From Acestrorhynchus altus (taxonomy: Eukaryota; Chordata; Actinopteri; Characiformes; Acestrorhynchidae), in NCBI GenBank assembly GCA_034509495.1, contig CM067522.1, forward strand, positions 19,414,928 through 19,478,927: a DNA stretch of 64,000 nt. The letters are read 5' to 3'. Positions within the stretch are counted from its first letter, which is position 1. Each line of letters begins with the position of its first letter. Under the pieces are notes generated by a model. That model was given only the letters and a program-made list of their open reading frames with translations, ran no database searches and had not been told where the DNA came from. The translations under genes and the position numbers were made by a program. Shown one piece after another: positions 47,105 to 58,824 of this stretch.

Positions 47105-47990
47105 TTTCCAAGAAGGATTTTAACCATAATGCACTGAATTTTCACATGGATGTGCATGTAAAATGTAAAGTGGTGTGTACTTTAAATGTAGAAATTAAAA
47201 AATGAGTACACTGCAATGCTAGAACTAAAGAAAGTGATTTTGAGGAAAATAAAGCTAAAACATTTCCAAATGAATTTGAGGGGAAAAAAGCTACATTTTC
47301 TGAAAATGAAGATTTTAATTTTTGAGACTGAGAGTTTCTGGGAACCAAAGAAAAGTAGATTTTATAAAAAATAAATATACTAAATCTAGAATTCCATGTG
47401 GAGACAAACTCCTGAAGTGTTTTCAATGAAAATAATGGGGAATGAAGATGTGTCCAAAAATGCTCCTGAAGGTAAGACATATTTTTGCAATTTTGGTGTA
47501 AAAAACGAAGGTGGTATTTTTGATAAATTCTGAAACAAAAGGCTTTTTCTGACTGTGGTAAAACATTTCCAAATGAATTTGAGGGGAAAAACTCAAATTT
47601 TTCTGAAAATAAAAATTTAAATTTTTGAGACTGAGGGTTTCTGGGAACCAAAGAAAAGTAGATTTTATGAAAATTAAATGAAATAAATGTAGAATTCCAT
47701 GTGGAGACAAACTCCTGAAGTGTTTGCATTGAAAATGATGGGAAATTAAGAAAATAAAGCTGAACTTTCAGAAAGTGAAAATTTAAAATTAGTTTTACTC
47801 AATCAGAGAAATTTTGTGTTGAAGAGTTTTCAAAATTTTAGATCTAATCCACCACAGAACAGTCCAGAAATGGTCCTGAAGGACTTACATATTTTGTTTT
47901 AAAACCTGAATGTGATTTTTATGATAAGTATTAAAGTAATGTCCAAACCGGACAGTCATTTTTTAAAGATTTGTGTTTTTTCTAAGAACG
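47105..47990. repeat. Tandem repeat, 303-bp period, about 3 units
   Basis: catttccaaatgaatttgag occurs at 47261 and 47564, and tttctgggaaccaaagaaaa and ggagacaaactcctgaagtg recur at the same spacing. Partial units extend on both sides. Because 303 is a multiple of three, a 195-codon minus-strand frame (47729-47142) spans two units and encodes a duplicated about 101-residue segment. I treat the frame as repeat-derived. Confidence 0.85.
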
Positions 47991-48385
47991 TTTTTTACGT
48001 TTCAGAGGGTTTTACACACAATGCATGTACAACTGTATGCAGTCATGCATTACAAACTTACGGCAGTGTGAAACTAAAACTTCAGACACTGAACATGACT
48101 TGGTTCATCTAATAGATCTAATGTAAGAAGGTAAATCATGTTTGAACTATCACTTTAAGGCCTGATAACCCCGCGATGGTGTTCAAAACTAATCAAACAT
48201 GAGAAAGCATGCTGGACATCAAATGCAACAACATACAGAAGGCATGAGGGCGGCCAAGCTGCTTTGTTGCTGACCCACTAATTGGTCGAGTACGTGCTGA
48301 AGGGATTAGGAAAAAGCTGTTACTGAAAAGTGCAGATATTTGGAATTTCATAATGAAAGAAAAAAGCAGTCAGTCCACAATGTCG

Positions 48386-48465
<80 letters not shown>

Positions 48466-49137
48466 TAAACAGAGTAATGATTATGTGTCCTTGTTAGGTT
48501 TTATCATATAGAAATGTGAGTAGTATCAAAACCATTACATAGAAAAGTTAAACATTAACATTGAAACGACTTGTGCAAACAGAGGAGTTATAAAATGGAA
48601 AGATTTTTTTTTTGTTTTTCTTTAGAGCAATTATTTTTCAATATTTTAGGATATTAATACGATTCCACCAACAGAGCTCGATTTCCCACCTTAAATTGTA
48701 GAAGGAATTAAGTAGAATATTAAAAATATACAAAATTGTTTAAATTAAATGCTTTTTACATTTTTAACACTGAACTAACATTTTCACCATATTTTTGTGC
48801 AACTATTTTTTTTTACATATTTTTAATATTCTGTGCATTTGTTTTTTCATGGGACCAAAAGGGGTCCTTTAGAATGATATATCTTAAAGTGAAAGTATCT
48901 TAAATATTGCCTGTGTTTTTAATATTTCTCAATACGAGATACACGATTTGTTAGGAGAATTTTACTTGTTTCAAACATTATTTATATTAATTATCATCAT
49001 TTATTATTATCTTCAGAAGAATTAAGAGAACTAATTCCTCTAGAATTAATGCCCTAATGCAGAAATATCCAGAAAAGTTTCTAGAAATCTTAAAAATTCC
49101 TTAAAACAGTCGTATAACAAGTAAACATTATATATAT
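47991..49137. other. Intergenic AT-rich sequence
   Basis: AT-rich, with a (CA)n tract at 48391-48462. A minus-strand AATAAA (tttatt at 49000-49005) could end the CUB-protein transcript but is weak evidence. No gene seen. Confidence 0.45.
48391..48462. repeat. (CA)n microsatellite
   Basis: About 70 bp of pure CA dinucleotide. Confidence 0.95.
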
Positions 49138-49582
49138 ACACCGATCAGCCGTGACATCACTCCCTTATTTCTACATTCAATGTCCATCAGCTAAGTACAG
49201 ACTGTAGTCCATCTGCTTCTCTGCATAAAGTCTTTGACTCTACATCTACAAGGTGGAGCAACTATAAAATAGAGTGGACAGCACTTCAGCAGCACTGCTG
49301 TGTCTGATCCACTCGTACCAGCGCAACACACGCTAACACACCACCACCGTGTCAGTGTCACTGCAGTGCTGAGAATGACACACCACCCACATCATAGCTG
49401 CTCTGTGGTGGTCCTGTGGGGTCCTGATCATTGAAGATCAGGGTGGAAGGAGGAGAATAAAGTCTGCAGAGAAACTGATGAACTACAGTCTGTGATTCTA
49501 GAACTACAAAGACCTCCTGTGTGGTCAGAGGAGTGAAAGTAAAAGCAGAGGTTGTCATAATGTTATGGTTGATCAATGCATT
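49138..49582 (-). mobile_element. Palindromic DNA-transposon copy D, both ends present
   Basis: Starts tacaccgatcagccgtgaca and ends gtcataatgttatggttgat, an imperfect terminal inverted repeat. The left half is internally deleted relative to other copies. It lies just 3' of the CUB-gene stop codon. Confidence 0.8.
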
Positions 49583-49742
49583 CACTAAATTTAAGATGAT
49601 TTCACTCGCCGATATTTCACTTTTGACTCTATTGGTGGAATGTCTAAATAAATGTGCATTGCCTTTCCCACCTTTCCACCAATATCACCTAAAGAGGCAC
49701 AAATCTGTGCTTTAAGTCACTTCATATATATCACCAACTTGG

Positions 49743-52700
49743 TCACATGTCTTTCCCCATCAAGCTGCACTTGACAGTCGCCTGGCTGAGGGACGGCAGC
49801 TGAATCTTGCTGTTTTTCAAAACGGCCAGCTTCGCCTCCTCCATCGCCATGGGTGTGGCAGAGTTGGCGGGACTAAGCTGCCTTTTTGGACTCTCGTAGC
49901 TCTGCCCGTTCACCATGGATGGTCGAGCCACGTCCTCGGCTAACACCAGGGGCTGCCGGTCATCCTCCTCTGAGATGGCAAACACCGGCACCGACACGTG
50001 ATCGTCCTCAGCAGGGTGGTTTCGGACACTGTACGACATGCTGTTCTCTGTGAAAATAGATAAATAGACTTCAACGCACTATAGGAAGCATGGGAGGTGC
50101 GCTGTAATACTAATAACATTATGATGCTCTATAATATTCATATGATCCAGACTTTAATACACTAAAGGAGGCATACGGGGCTGCTCTATAATGCTCTATA
50201 ACTGCTTCTGACAGAGTGTAATACACTACAGGAAGCGTAGGGGCCCCTCCAACTTCCTGTACATTGTTTGTATAACCCACACAGTCATTCTGTCATACTG
50301 TAATGCACTACAAGACCTATAGGGGGTGCTCTATAATGCTCTATAATCAAGCAATGTCCCAGCTTCCTCTCTTACCTTCTCCTGCTGTTTCTCCCGGCTT
50401 CTGTTTCTGCGGTTGCTGCTGGCCACAGGAGGTACCGCTGGGCTCTGAAAACTGAGATGCTGTGCTGCTGTTCTCATTACCACCCCCCTTCGGATTAGAG
50501 GACTCAGAGGATGGGGAGAGCAGGCCGAAACAGAGGGCATTGAAGCGGGTGCGGCGAAGGTTGCTGGTAGAGTTGAGACGGCGCTGTCGCTGGGCAGAAT
50601 GAGACAGCGGGTACGAGGCTGTGCTCATGGACGATTCGGACTTACAGCTGTTCCCTCGTTCCTGGAGATGGCTATCAGATAAAACCTTCGCCTTCACATC
50701 ATCATGACCATCTGCTGCAGAGCTGGGAGAACTCTGGAGGATGAAAGAACCCCTTAATCACAAATATTAATATGATATGATCCACATTATACACAACAAG
50801 AAGTGCAGGGGGCATGTAATGCCCTATAATGTTCATACGATCCACACACACATTCCGACGGACTGTAATACACTACAGGAAGCATGTAGGGCACTCACAC
50901 TGTCCACCAGTTTAGTAAAAGGACTGGTTGAGTTCCAGCTACACCATTTCTTGTGGAGCTGAGGGAGAGGAGGCAGAAAGTCGTGAAAGGTTCGAACACT
51001 CCAGGCCCGCGGACGAGCGCTGACCGCTGATCCAACATAACCGGACCTGCTTGATGTGGACAGGGCTGAAGAATCTGGAGTCAGCCAGTCAGAGGGTTGG
51101 CTTGGTCCCGTGTCACTGTGTCGCAGAAATCGTTCACGTTGCTGCAAAAGCAAAGAAGGAAATAAATGCATAATGTTGAGCTTTACAGCCGAACCAGCCT
51201 CTATTCATCTAGGCTTTATACGAGTTCTTGGAACATGGCTGTGAGGAGGACATGATTGCCCCCAAGAGTGAGAGCACCAGGTACTGATGTTGGATGGTTC
51301 TTCTGAGTCTTATATTTAATACTGAGGATTCTTTGGGGACTCAAAACACTGCAACACATATCCCTCCACCATGTTAATGATATACAATGTTTTGGACCCA
51401 TAATCCAATACTGATTACAATATTAGAGTGAAAGGATGATTTTATTAGGGAAAACTCCTCTTGTCTCATCTTGTCTCGGCTTCGTCCACTTATCTGGGGC
51501 CGGGTCACGGGGGCAGCAGTCTAAGCAGGGATGCCCAGACCTCCCTCTCCCCCGACACGTCAGCCAGCTCCCCAGGAGGGACCGCGAGGCATTTCCCGGC
51601 CAGCCAAGAGACATAGTCCCTCCAGATTGTCCTGGGTCTACCCCGCGGTCTCCTCCCGGAGGAGCGTGCCTGGAACACCTCCCCGGGGAGATGTCCAGGG
51701 GGCATCTGAAAAAGCTCTACTCCGAACTCCTCCCGAGTGACCGTGGATCTCACCCCATCTCTAAGGGCGAGGAAACTCATTTCGGCCGCGATCTCATTGT
51801 ATCCGCGATCTTGTCCTTTCGGTCATTACCCACAGCTCATGACCATAGGTGAGGGTAGGGACGTAGATTGAAAAAATCTGGGAAAACTGTACAATTGTAC
51901 AAACTGTTGGGCCTCTTATCATGGATACAAGATGAGCTACGGTTAGGTATGGAGGCGTACAGGTTCTGCGTGGTGTCCTGCGGCACATTTATCCACAGAT
52001 GTTGCCGTCTGGCCTGTAAATCCTGAACACACGTAGTTTGTCTCACTGGTGTCTCAGCTCGTCCCGTAAATGCTAAATTGTGCCCGGCCAAGGAAGGGTT
52101 GCAGTCTGGTGGAGACATTCCTGGGAAACCCTTGCTGTGTGTTGCTGAGGATTATCTTGCTGAAAAATGCCAGTTGGAAGCCCTGCCATGAGAGGCAACA
52201 CGTGGCTGCAGAATGTCCTACACGTATCGCTGAGCTAATAGTGTTCCTCGTACCACTACTAGGGGTCACCAACTGTTGTATGTGATGGCCAGATAATCAC
52301 ACCAGCAGCTGGGGCAGTGTGATGAAGTAAGTAAACATAGGGAGAATTGAAGTGCTCAATATGAGGCTTCCGTACTCAAACCAGACTGGATTCATCGATA
52401 AGGACGATACAGTTCTGGTCAAGAGCAGTCCATGGTTGCTTGTGAATGGCAGGAAACATGATGGGTGCTGTTTTGGTCAATGAGTGCATGTTTGTAAGCA
52501 TTATTACAGCTGATGTGTGTTTGCTAACTGAACACATTCCATTAATTTGTTCTGTTTTTCCAGATAAATCAGGTGTCTGAAGATTACTGTTTAAAACAGT
52601 CACAAATTCATAATCTTTCACCTAATTTACGGCAAGAACATCCGTTCAAATAAATAAATAACTGTGTTTGGCTTTGCCACAGCAGCGAGAACATAAACGT

Positions 52701-53563
52701 GCCTGGATATGTGAGTAAAGAGATTACCGTGTACAATTTTAATGGATTAGCGGGATGCCCGCCAGTTAGCGCACTAATACATTTGCACCATGAAGTGGCT
52801 TATTAGGTTCTCAGTCAGTTCAACACACTGGACTCATTCAGAAAGTCTGCTGGGACCGGCTGCAGCACCTTCAGTCACACCGGTTTTATATAATGTTGCA
52901 AAAGAGCTTCTAAAAGGGAAAGGGAAAGAAAAATGATTACAATGAGCATTTCCTGTGCAGATCTAATTATCACCCATCAACTACGAATTGCCCTAATTGC
53001 ATTTTAAGGTGGGTTGATTAGTACATGAATAAAAGGCAATAAACTTTAAGCCATAGTCATTAAAGCGTTTCACATACGCTGACATCATTTGCATATTTTA
53101 GGAACACAGCCAATTACGAGAAGACTAATGTTTAAACCAATCACTGAACGAATGCCGACATTTAAATGAACGATACTAAAGGAAAACAGCTGCTTTCCAA
53201 TGAAAAGGTGGTTTCACAGGTGAAGGCAGAGATGTTTTCAAAAGTGGATATAGATGGTGTTCACTGGACAGCAGTGACAATTATGTTTATTTGTATATTA
53301 GAAGACGCATCATGACGTCTATCACAAAATTGAGCTTTTCTGGGGTTTAGAATACATTTGAATGAAAAGCACATGAGAGAAGATGGATCACAATGTTTGA
53401 ATTAAAGATTTTAGAACATCCAATATGGGTTCTGAAACTTCTGAACTGCAGTGAACACTGAGTGCAGAAACAAGGATGAGGTCATAATGTCGTGGTTGAT
53501 TGTAAACCAGTAAACCAAATTAGAACAAACCTAGATTGGGCGTTCTAAAACATTTGACCAGTA

Positions 53564-53637
<74 letters not shown>

Positions 53638-53969
53638 AGGGGTTTTCTCATCAGTGAAAGTTTGATAATCCTTCACTCAAAATCTCCAGCAGTTCCCTCG
53701 TCTAGACACGTCTTAAGTGGGTTTTAAACCCGGATAAAGCCCGGAGCGCTGTGGGAACAATACTGGACTGTTTGACAGGAAACACAAAAAAAAACACACA
53801 AAAGAAGAAATGAGATGCAGATTTCAGAACAGTCTACCCGAGTTCTGGCTGCGCGCACACTGATTTTAATGCCAAAAGAGTGCTAGAGACACACACACAA
53901 ACTAACTCTAGGAATAAAGCCATCATTAGCCAGAGTTGTTCTTGAGCCAGTTAGCCCCTTTCCGGGGTA

Positions 53970-54041
<72 letters not shown>

Positions 54042-56895
54042 AAGTTCTCATCAGGTTACAGGTTCAATGCCCAGTGATGCCACAGCCATCCGTCAGTGAC
54101 CGCAGCATAACTGTCCTCTCTCTGAGTCAGTAGGACACTCCTGACACTCCTCCTTCTCCTCCTTCACTCGGGATGGGCAATGTTAGCTGATGTAACAGAA
54201 TAAGCAGGTAGCATTCTCCTCCGAACTCCAGAGATGTTGCCTTAACAGCAGTTTAAGAAGATGTGATGGAGTTTCATCCTTCCAGCATGTGAAAGGGGGA
54301 ACCGTAGTTATTAGGGGGACTGGGAATGACTTCTGGGGAGAAAACTAAAAAAAGGACCTTCAGGCCAGGCTACATTTCTTCAGTTTTCAGATGTCCAGTG
54401 TTGGTGAGTCTGCAGCCCAACAAGGCGTCATGTGGTATCTGGTACCAAGAGTAACATTACAGCAGATCCTTGTATCTTATATACCAAGAACACTCCACGA
54501 GACTGGTCTGGTGGTTTGGAGATATTCTGGCCCAGTAGTCTAGAACATCACTGCTCGTCAAAGTGTCACATTTCCATTTTAATTGCTTTAGCACTTCAAC
54601 TTCTAGTACTAACTGTTCTCCTGCTGACGAATATGCAGATCCCATTTCTTGACAGATTCAGCAGATGATCAATGATATTCCTTTCACCTATGATTTTAAT
54701 GTTCTTTGAAGTTCTACTTGTTCTATACTTTGATGTCAATGGTTGCCCATAGAAATAAACGTGTTCTACATCAATTTCAGACCTAAATATGAAGTTTGGT
54801 TCCAATGATCATTAACACATAAACATTTATTAAAACTGAATTAAATCTGAAAGTCAAATGTATTAGAAATAGTTGATTCTGCTTTTGCTGGAGTAACTAC
54901 TGTTTGGTGAACACCATCCCACCTCATCGCTAAAGTCTCGAACGGAGAACCATTATGCCAGAGAGAACACCATTGTACCACTGCTCCAGAGAGAGTCCAA
55001 ATTTATTGGCAGAAACTCTCTACAGGGGCTGAATGTGTGCATTTGCATTGTATTTGTGTGAGAGAGAGAGTGGGTGTGTCATACCGTGTGAGGGGAGAAC
55101 GCAGGTCCAGCTGGGTTTGGCCCAGAGGAAATCACAAACACCTCGTCTGTCCCCAACTCCAACTCTGTCAATCCATCAGAACACTCGGCATTCTGGGAAG
55201 CATCACACACAGCACTCACCGAACCTGGGGTCAGAAGACAGAACACCAAGTGTATTAAAAACCGGCCATTTTTATTATTAATACTACTAACAGATTATTC
55301 AGATTGCAGACCAGTATCCCTACAGCCCTCTTATACAATGTACCATCATCCATTTTATACTGACAATCGTGCCTCGTTGGCACTGCCAGCTGTCTTGCCA
55401 TGAGTACACTGGCCATCGTTCAACCTGACTCACAAAAGAACACCAACTTATACAGGTTCCCAACCTGTCCCTTGAGGCACTGATCCTAACTCTGACCACT
55501 GCAGATCCATATACTGACCTGTTGTTGGTGTATCCGCTGAAATGGGCTCAGGTTGATTGTGAGGTGAAGCTGGTGTTGAGCCACCGAGGGTTTGGAGTTT
55601 AGACTTTAGAGTATAAACCTGAATAGTTGTTAAGCCTCCAGCACTTCATTCACAAAAAGTCCCTCTAAGAACATTCCACCACTACTACAACATCCAGTCA
55701 TTCACACTCCGGTCCACTGAAGTGTCAGCTCCGGCTGTGTTTTCAGTGAAACAAACAAACAAACAAAACAAGCCCAGTACAAACTAAAACTATGATGCTG
55801 CCGTCCCCCGTGTTTAACAGCTGGACTGAGACGCTTCCTTCATCTGTCCACAGAATATTCTTCCAATAAGCTTGTGGCTTCTGTACATGGTCAAGAGCAA
55901 ACTCCAAACTTTCTTCTTGCTCTCCTGCAATGCACACAATTCTTGACCACTGATTACGTGAGTGCTTGATAAATGAACATCAGCATTACTCTGTAGAACC
56001 TTACATGTTACCCTAAGGTTCTTTGTAACTACTCAGTCAAACATAATGTTTACTTCTTGAAAGATGGTCTCATACTGTTAAACATGGGGGTGGCAGTATC
56101 GTGTTTTAAGCTTCTCATTGGCATAGCTAGTGTGATAATGCCGCGGTAGTGGGGTTTCACAGCTGGCCACAATCAAGGATGGCTAACTTAGCTGGGTAGC
56201 TAACATACTGTTATACTGTTCATAAAGGACACGGAGAGAGGACGTGGTGCTTAAATGTCATTGGTTTAGCTGGAGCATGTTTTTAATATGAGAAAGAAGC
56301 GTCACACAGCAACTTCAGGTGGTTTCCATGGTGTTGCTAGTCTGTGCCTCTTTTGTTGCTGAGCAGTTGATAAGTGATCGCTATGTGGTTGCTAAGGTGT
56401 TGCTAGGTGGTTGCATAGTGGACGCTAGATGTGTGGTACAGTGTCACGAGGTGATTGTTATGGTATTTCAGGGATGGTAGGCAGATTCTACAGTGTACCA
56501 TATGAACGCTCAGTGGCTGTTGTGGTACAAGTGGATTGTGTATCATCACAACATGATACATGAATGGTGGCAAAATATTGACATTAAAAAACATTGTCAC
56601 AGTTATTTACACAGAAAGGCTGCTGTGCTGAATTATGGATAGCAATGCAATGCAGAGTCACTGTTAGAGCCAGAACTCACCAATCATAACCCCTGCAGAT
56701 CTACAGTCATTTTGGGGCGTGAATGTAATGACATAATAATCATCAAATTAGTTCTGCAAGCATATTTATTTTCATTTTATACCAATGTGTTGAAATTGCA
56801 CTTGAAACTCAGTACATCAATATAAACGCTGTTTTTCTTCAACAATTACAGTTGATATTATTATGGAACATTGTTTTAAGCAGCTATGTTGTTTT

Positions 56896-56983
<88 letters not shown>

Positions 56984-58793
56984 AAAACAACATAGCTGCT
57001 TAAAACAATGTTCCATAATAATATCAACTGTAATTGTTGAAGAAAAACAGCGTTTATATTGATGTACTGAGTTTCAAGTGCAATTTCAACACATTGGTAT
57101 AAAATGAAAATAAATATGCTTGCAGAACTAATTTGATGATTATTATGTCATTACATTCACGCCCCAAAATGACTGTAGATCTGCAGGGGTTATGATTGGT
57201 GAGTTCTGGCTCTAACAGTGACTCTGCATTGCATTGCTATCCATAATTCAGCACAGCAGCCTTTCTGTGTAAATAACTGTGACAATGCCAGCACTCAACG
57301 CTGGAATGACAAAAAGTGGATTGTTGAGGGCAGACCATAATGTTTCTATTCATAATAGATTACACAAGAGCCAGGCCAAGTATTTCAAGCAGTTTATCAA
57401 TAATCATTAAATCACACATCCTGCTGCGGTCTGCATAGCTGGGTAAAAAAACAACAACTGCAGCCCATTTCGAGTGGGGAACCAAATCTGGGGTTCATTT
57501 TAACAAAACAGGCATTAAAAGATCTTCAAAAACAGAACTTAGAACAGACTAATTAATGAGAACATAGTGCAGCCGATTCGGAGGTCAAACATTTCCGGTG
57601 ACTGGTGATCAGGTCTGTTGGGTTTGGAGGAATTTTGGCCCAATCCTCCTTACAAAACTGCTACAGCTCAATGATGTCCTCACATGAACTGCCCTTCTTC
57701 TGTCCTTCCACAGCAATTCTGGACTTTGACTTGGTCGTTCTCCTGATGTTTATTTGTACACTGACCTCCCTGCTGAAAAATCCAGCTCAACACCAGCTTC
57801 TCATAACTGACTGGTTTCAGATGATCTAAGCTGGCCTTTGATGGTCAAGCTGGTTGAAAAACTGGTCATCTCGACAAAAACATACCTTATGCTGGTAAAC
57901 AAGCTGCTATATTGCATTTTGGTCATGCTGGTCAACTGGCTTGGTCACGCTGGCTTGATGATGGTGGTCAAATTGGTTGACCAGTTTGATCATGCTGGTC
58001 AGGCTTATCGCAGACTGGTGATGGTAGTCATGTTGGTTATGCTGGTCACTAGCTTGGTGATACTGGTCGACCAGTTTGGTGATTATCTACGTTAGATAAT
58101 TACCGTCTGTAGCATGTATATCGGTAAGAACAATACCTGTGGGATGCAGGCTGACGGAGTTGTTTGGAGGAACCAGCTGTTGCTCGGTGTGATTTGGGGC
58201 CACTAGCTGCAGTTCACTGCCTTCAGTACCTGAGTTTGGCGCCCCCTCTGGAACCTGGAACACATTACATCCTCTATGCCAATAGCTCCGGTACACAGCT
58301 ACAGAGCTACTGTGTAGTACTCGACTACAGCTCAGTATTAAAATGTTTGTTTAAGAACAATGTCACACAAAGAACGGGCAAACAGGTTCACAGACAGACA
58401 GTAGTTATAACCACAGACAGACGTGTACAGAGACAAGCAGAAAGACAGCCAGACAAATATACAGTGTATATGTAAACAGATAGACAAACAGACACATACA
58501 CACACTTTTACAGACAGACAGAGAGAAAGTCAGGCAGAGAGAAAGACAGATAGAGAGACAGACGGGCGGGCAAACAGAGAGATGCAGACAGAGATAGACA
58601 TATACAGGTAGAGACAGATATATGGACAGACAGAGAGGTGGACAGAGAGACATTGTGACAGTTAGACAAATAAACAGAGATGGTCAGAGAGGAATCTAGA
58701 TAGACAGGCAGTGAAATAGATAGACAGAAAGATGGACCGAGAGATATCTATACAGATATAAAGACAATCAAAGAGACATCTATAGAGGTATTC

Positions 58794-58824
<31 letters not shown>

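Larger units (their letters stand above)
53201..54839 (-). other. CUB-gene intron, microsatellites
   Basis: Contains (GT)n at 53567-53630 and (CA)n at 53972-54040, with unrecognised sequence between and after. The two tracts are complementary in sequence and 340 bp apart. No exon was seen. Confidence 0.5.

Noticed and set aside
47142..47729. 195-codon minus-strand frame as a gene
   Set aside because: It lies inside a 303-bp tandem repeat whose period preserves frame, with no start context or splice support.
51436..51852. 138-codon plus-strand frame
   Set aside because: It is antisense to the LINE fragment, whose minus-strand frames carry the recognisable motif.
55085..55220. Internal acceptor (cttcccag) shortening CUB-gene exon 55224-55085
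   Set aside because: Using it after the preceding exon gives an early stop, while the acceptor at 55225 keeps the frame open.
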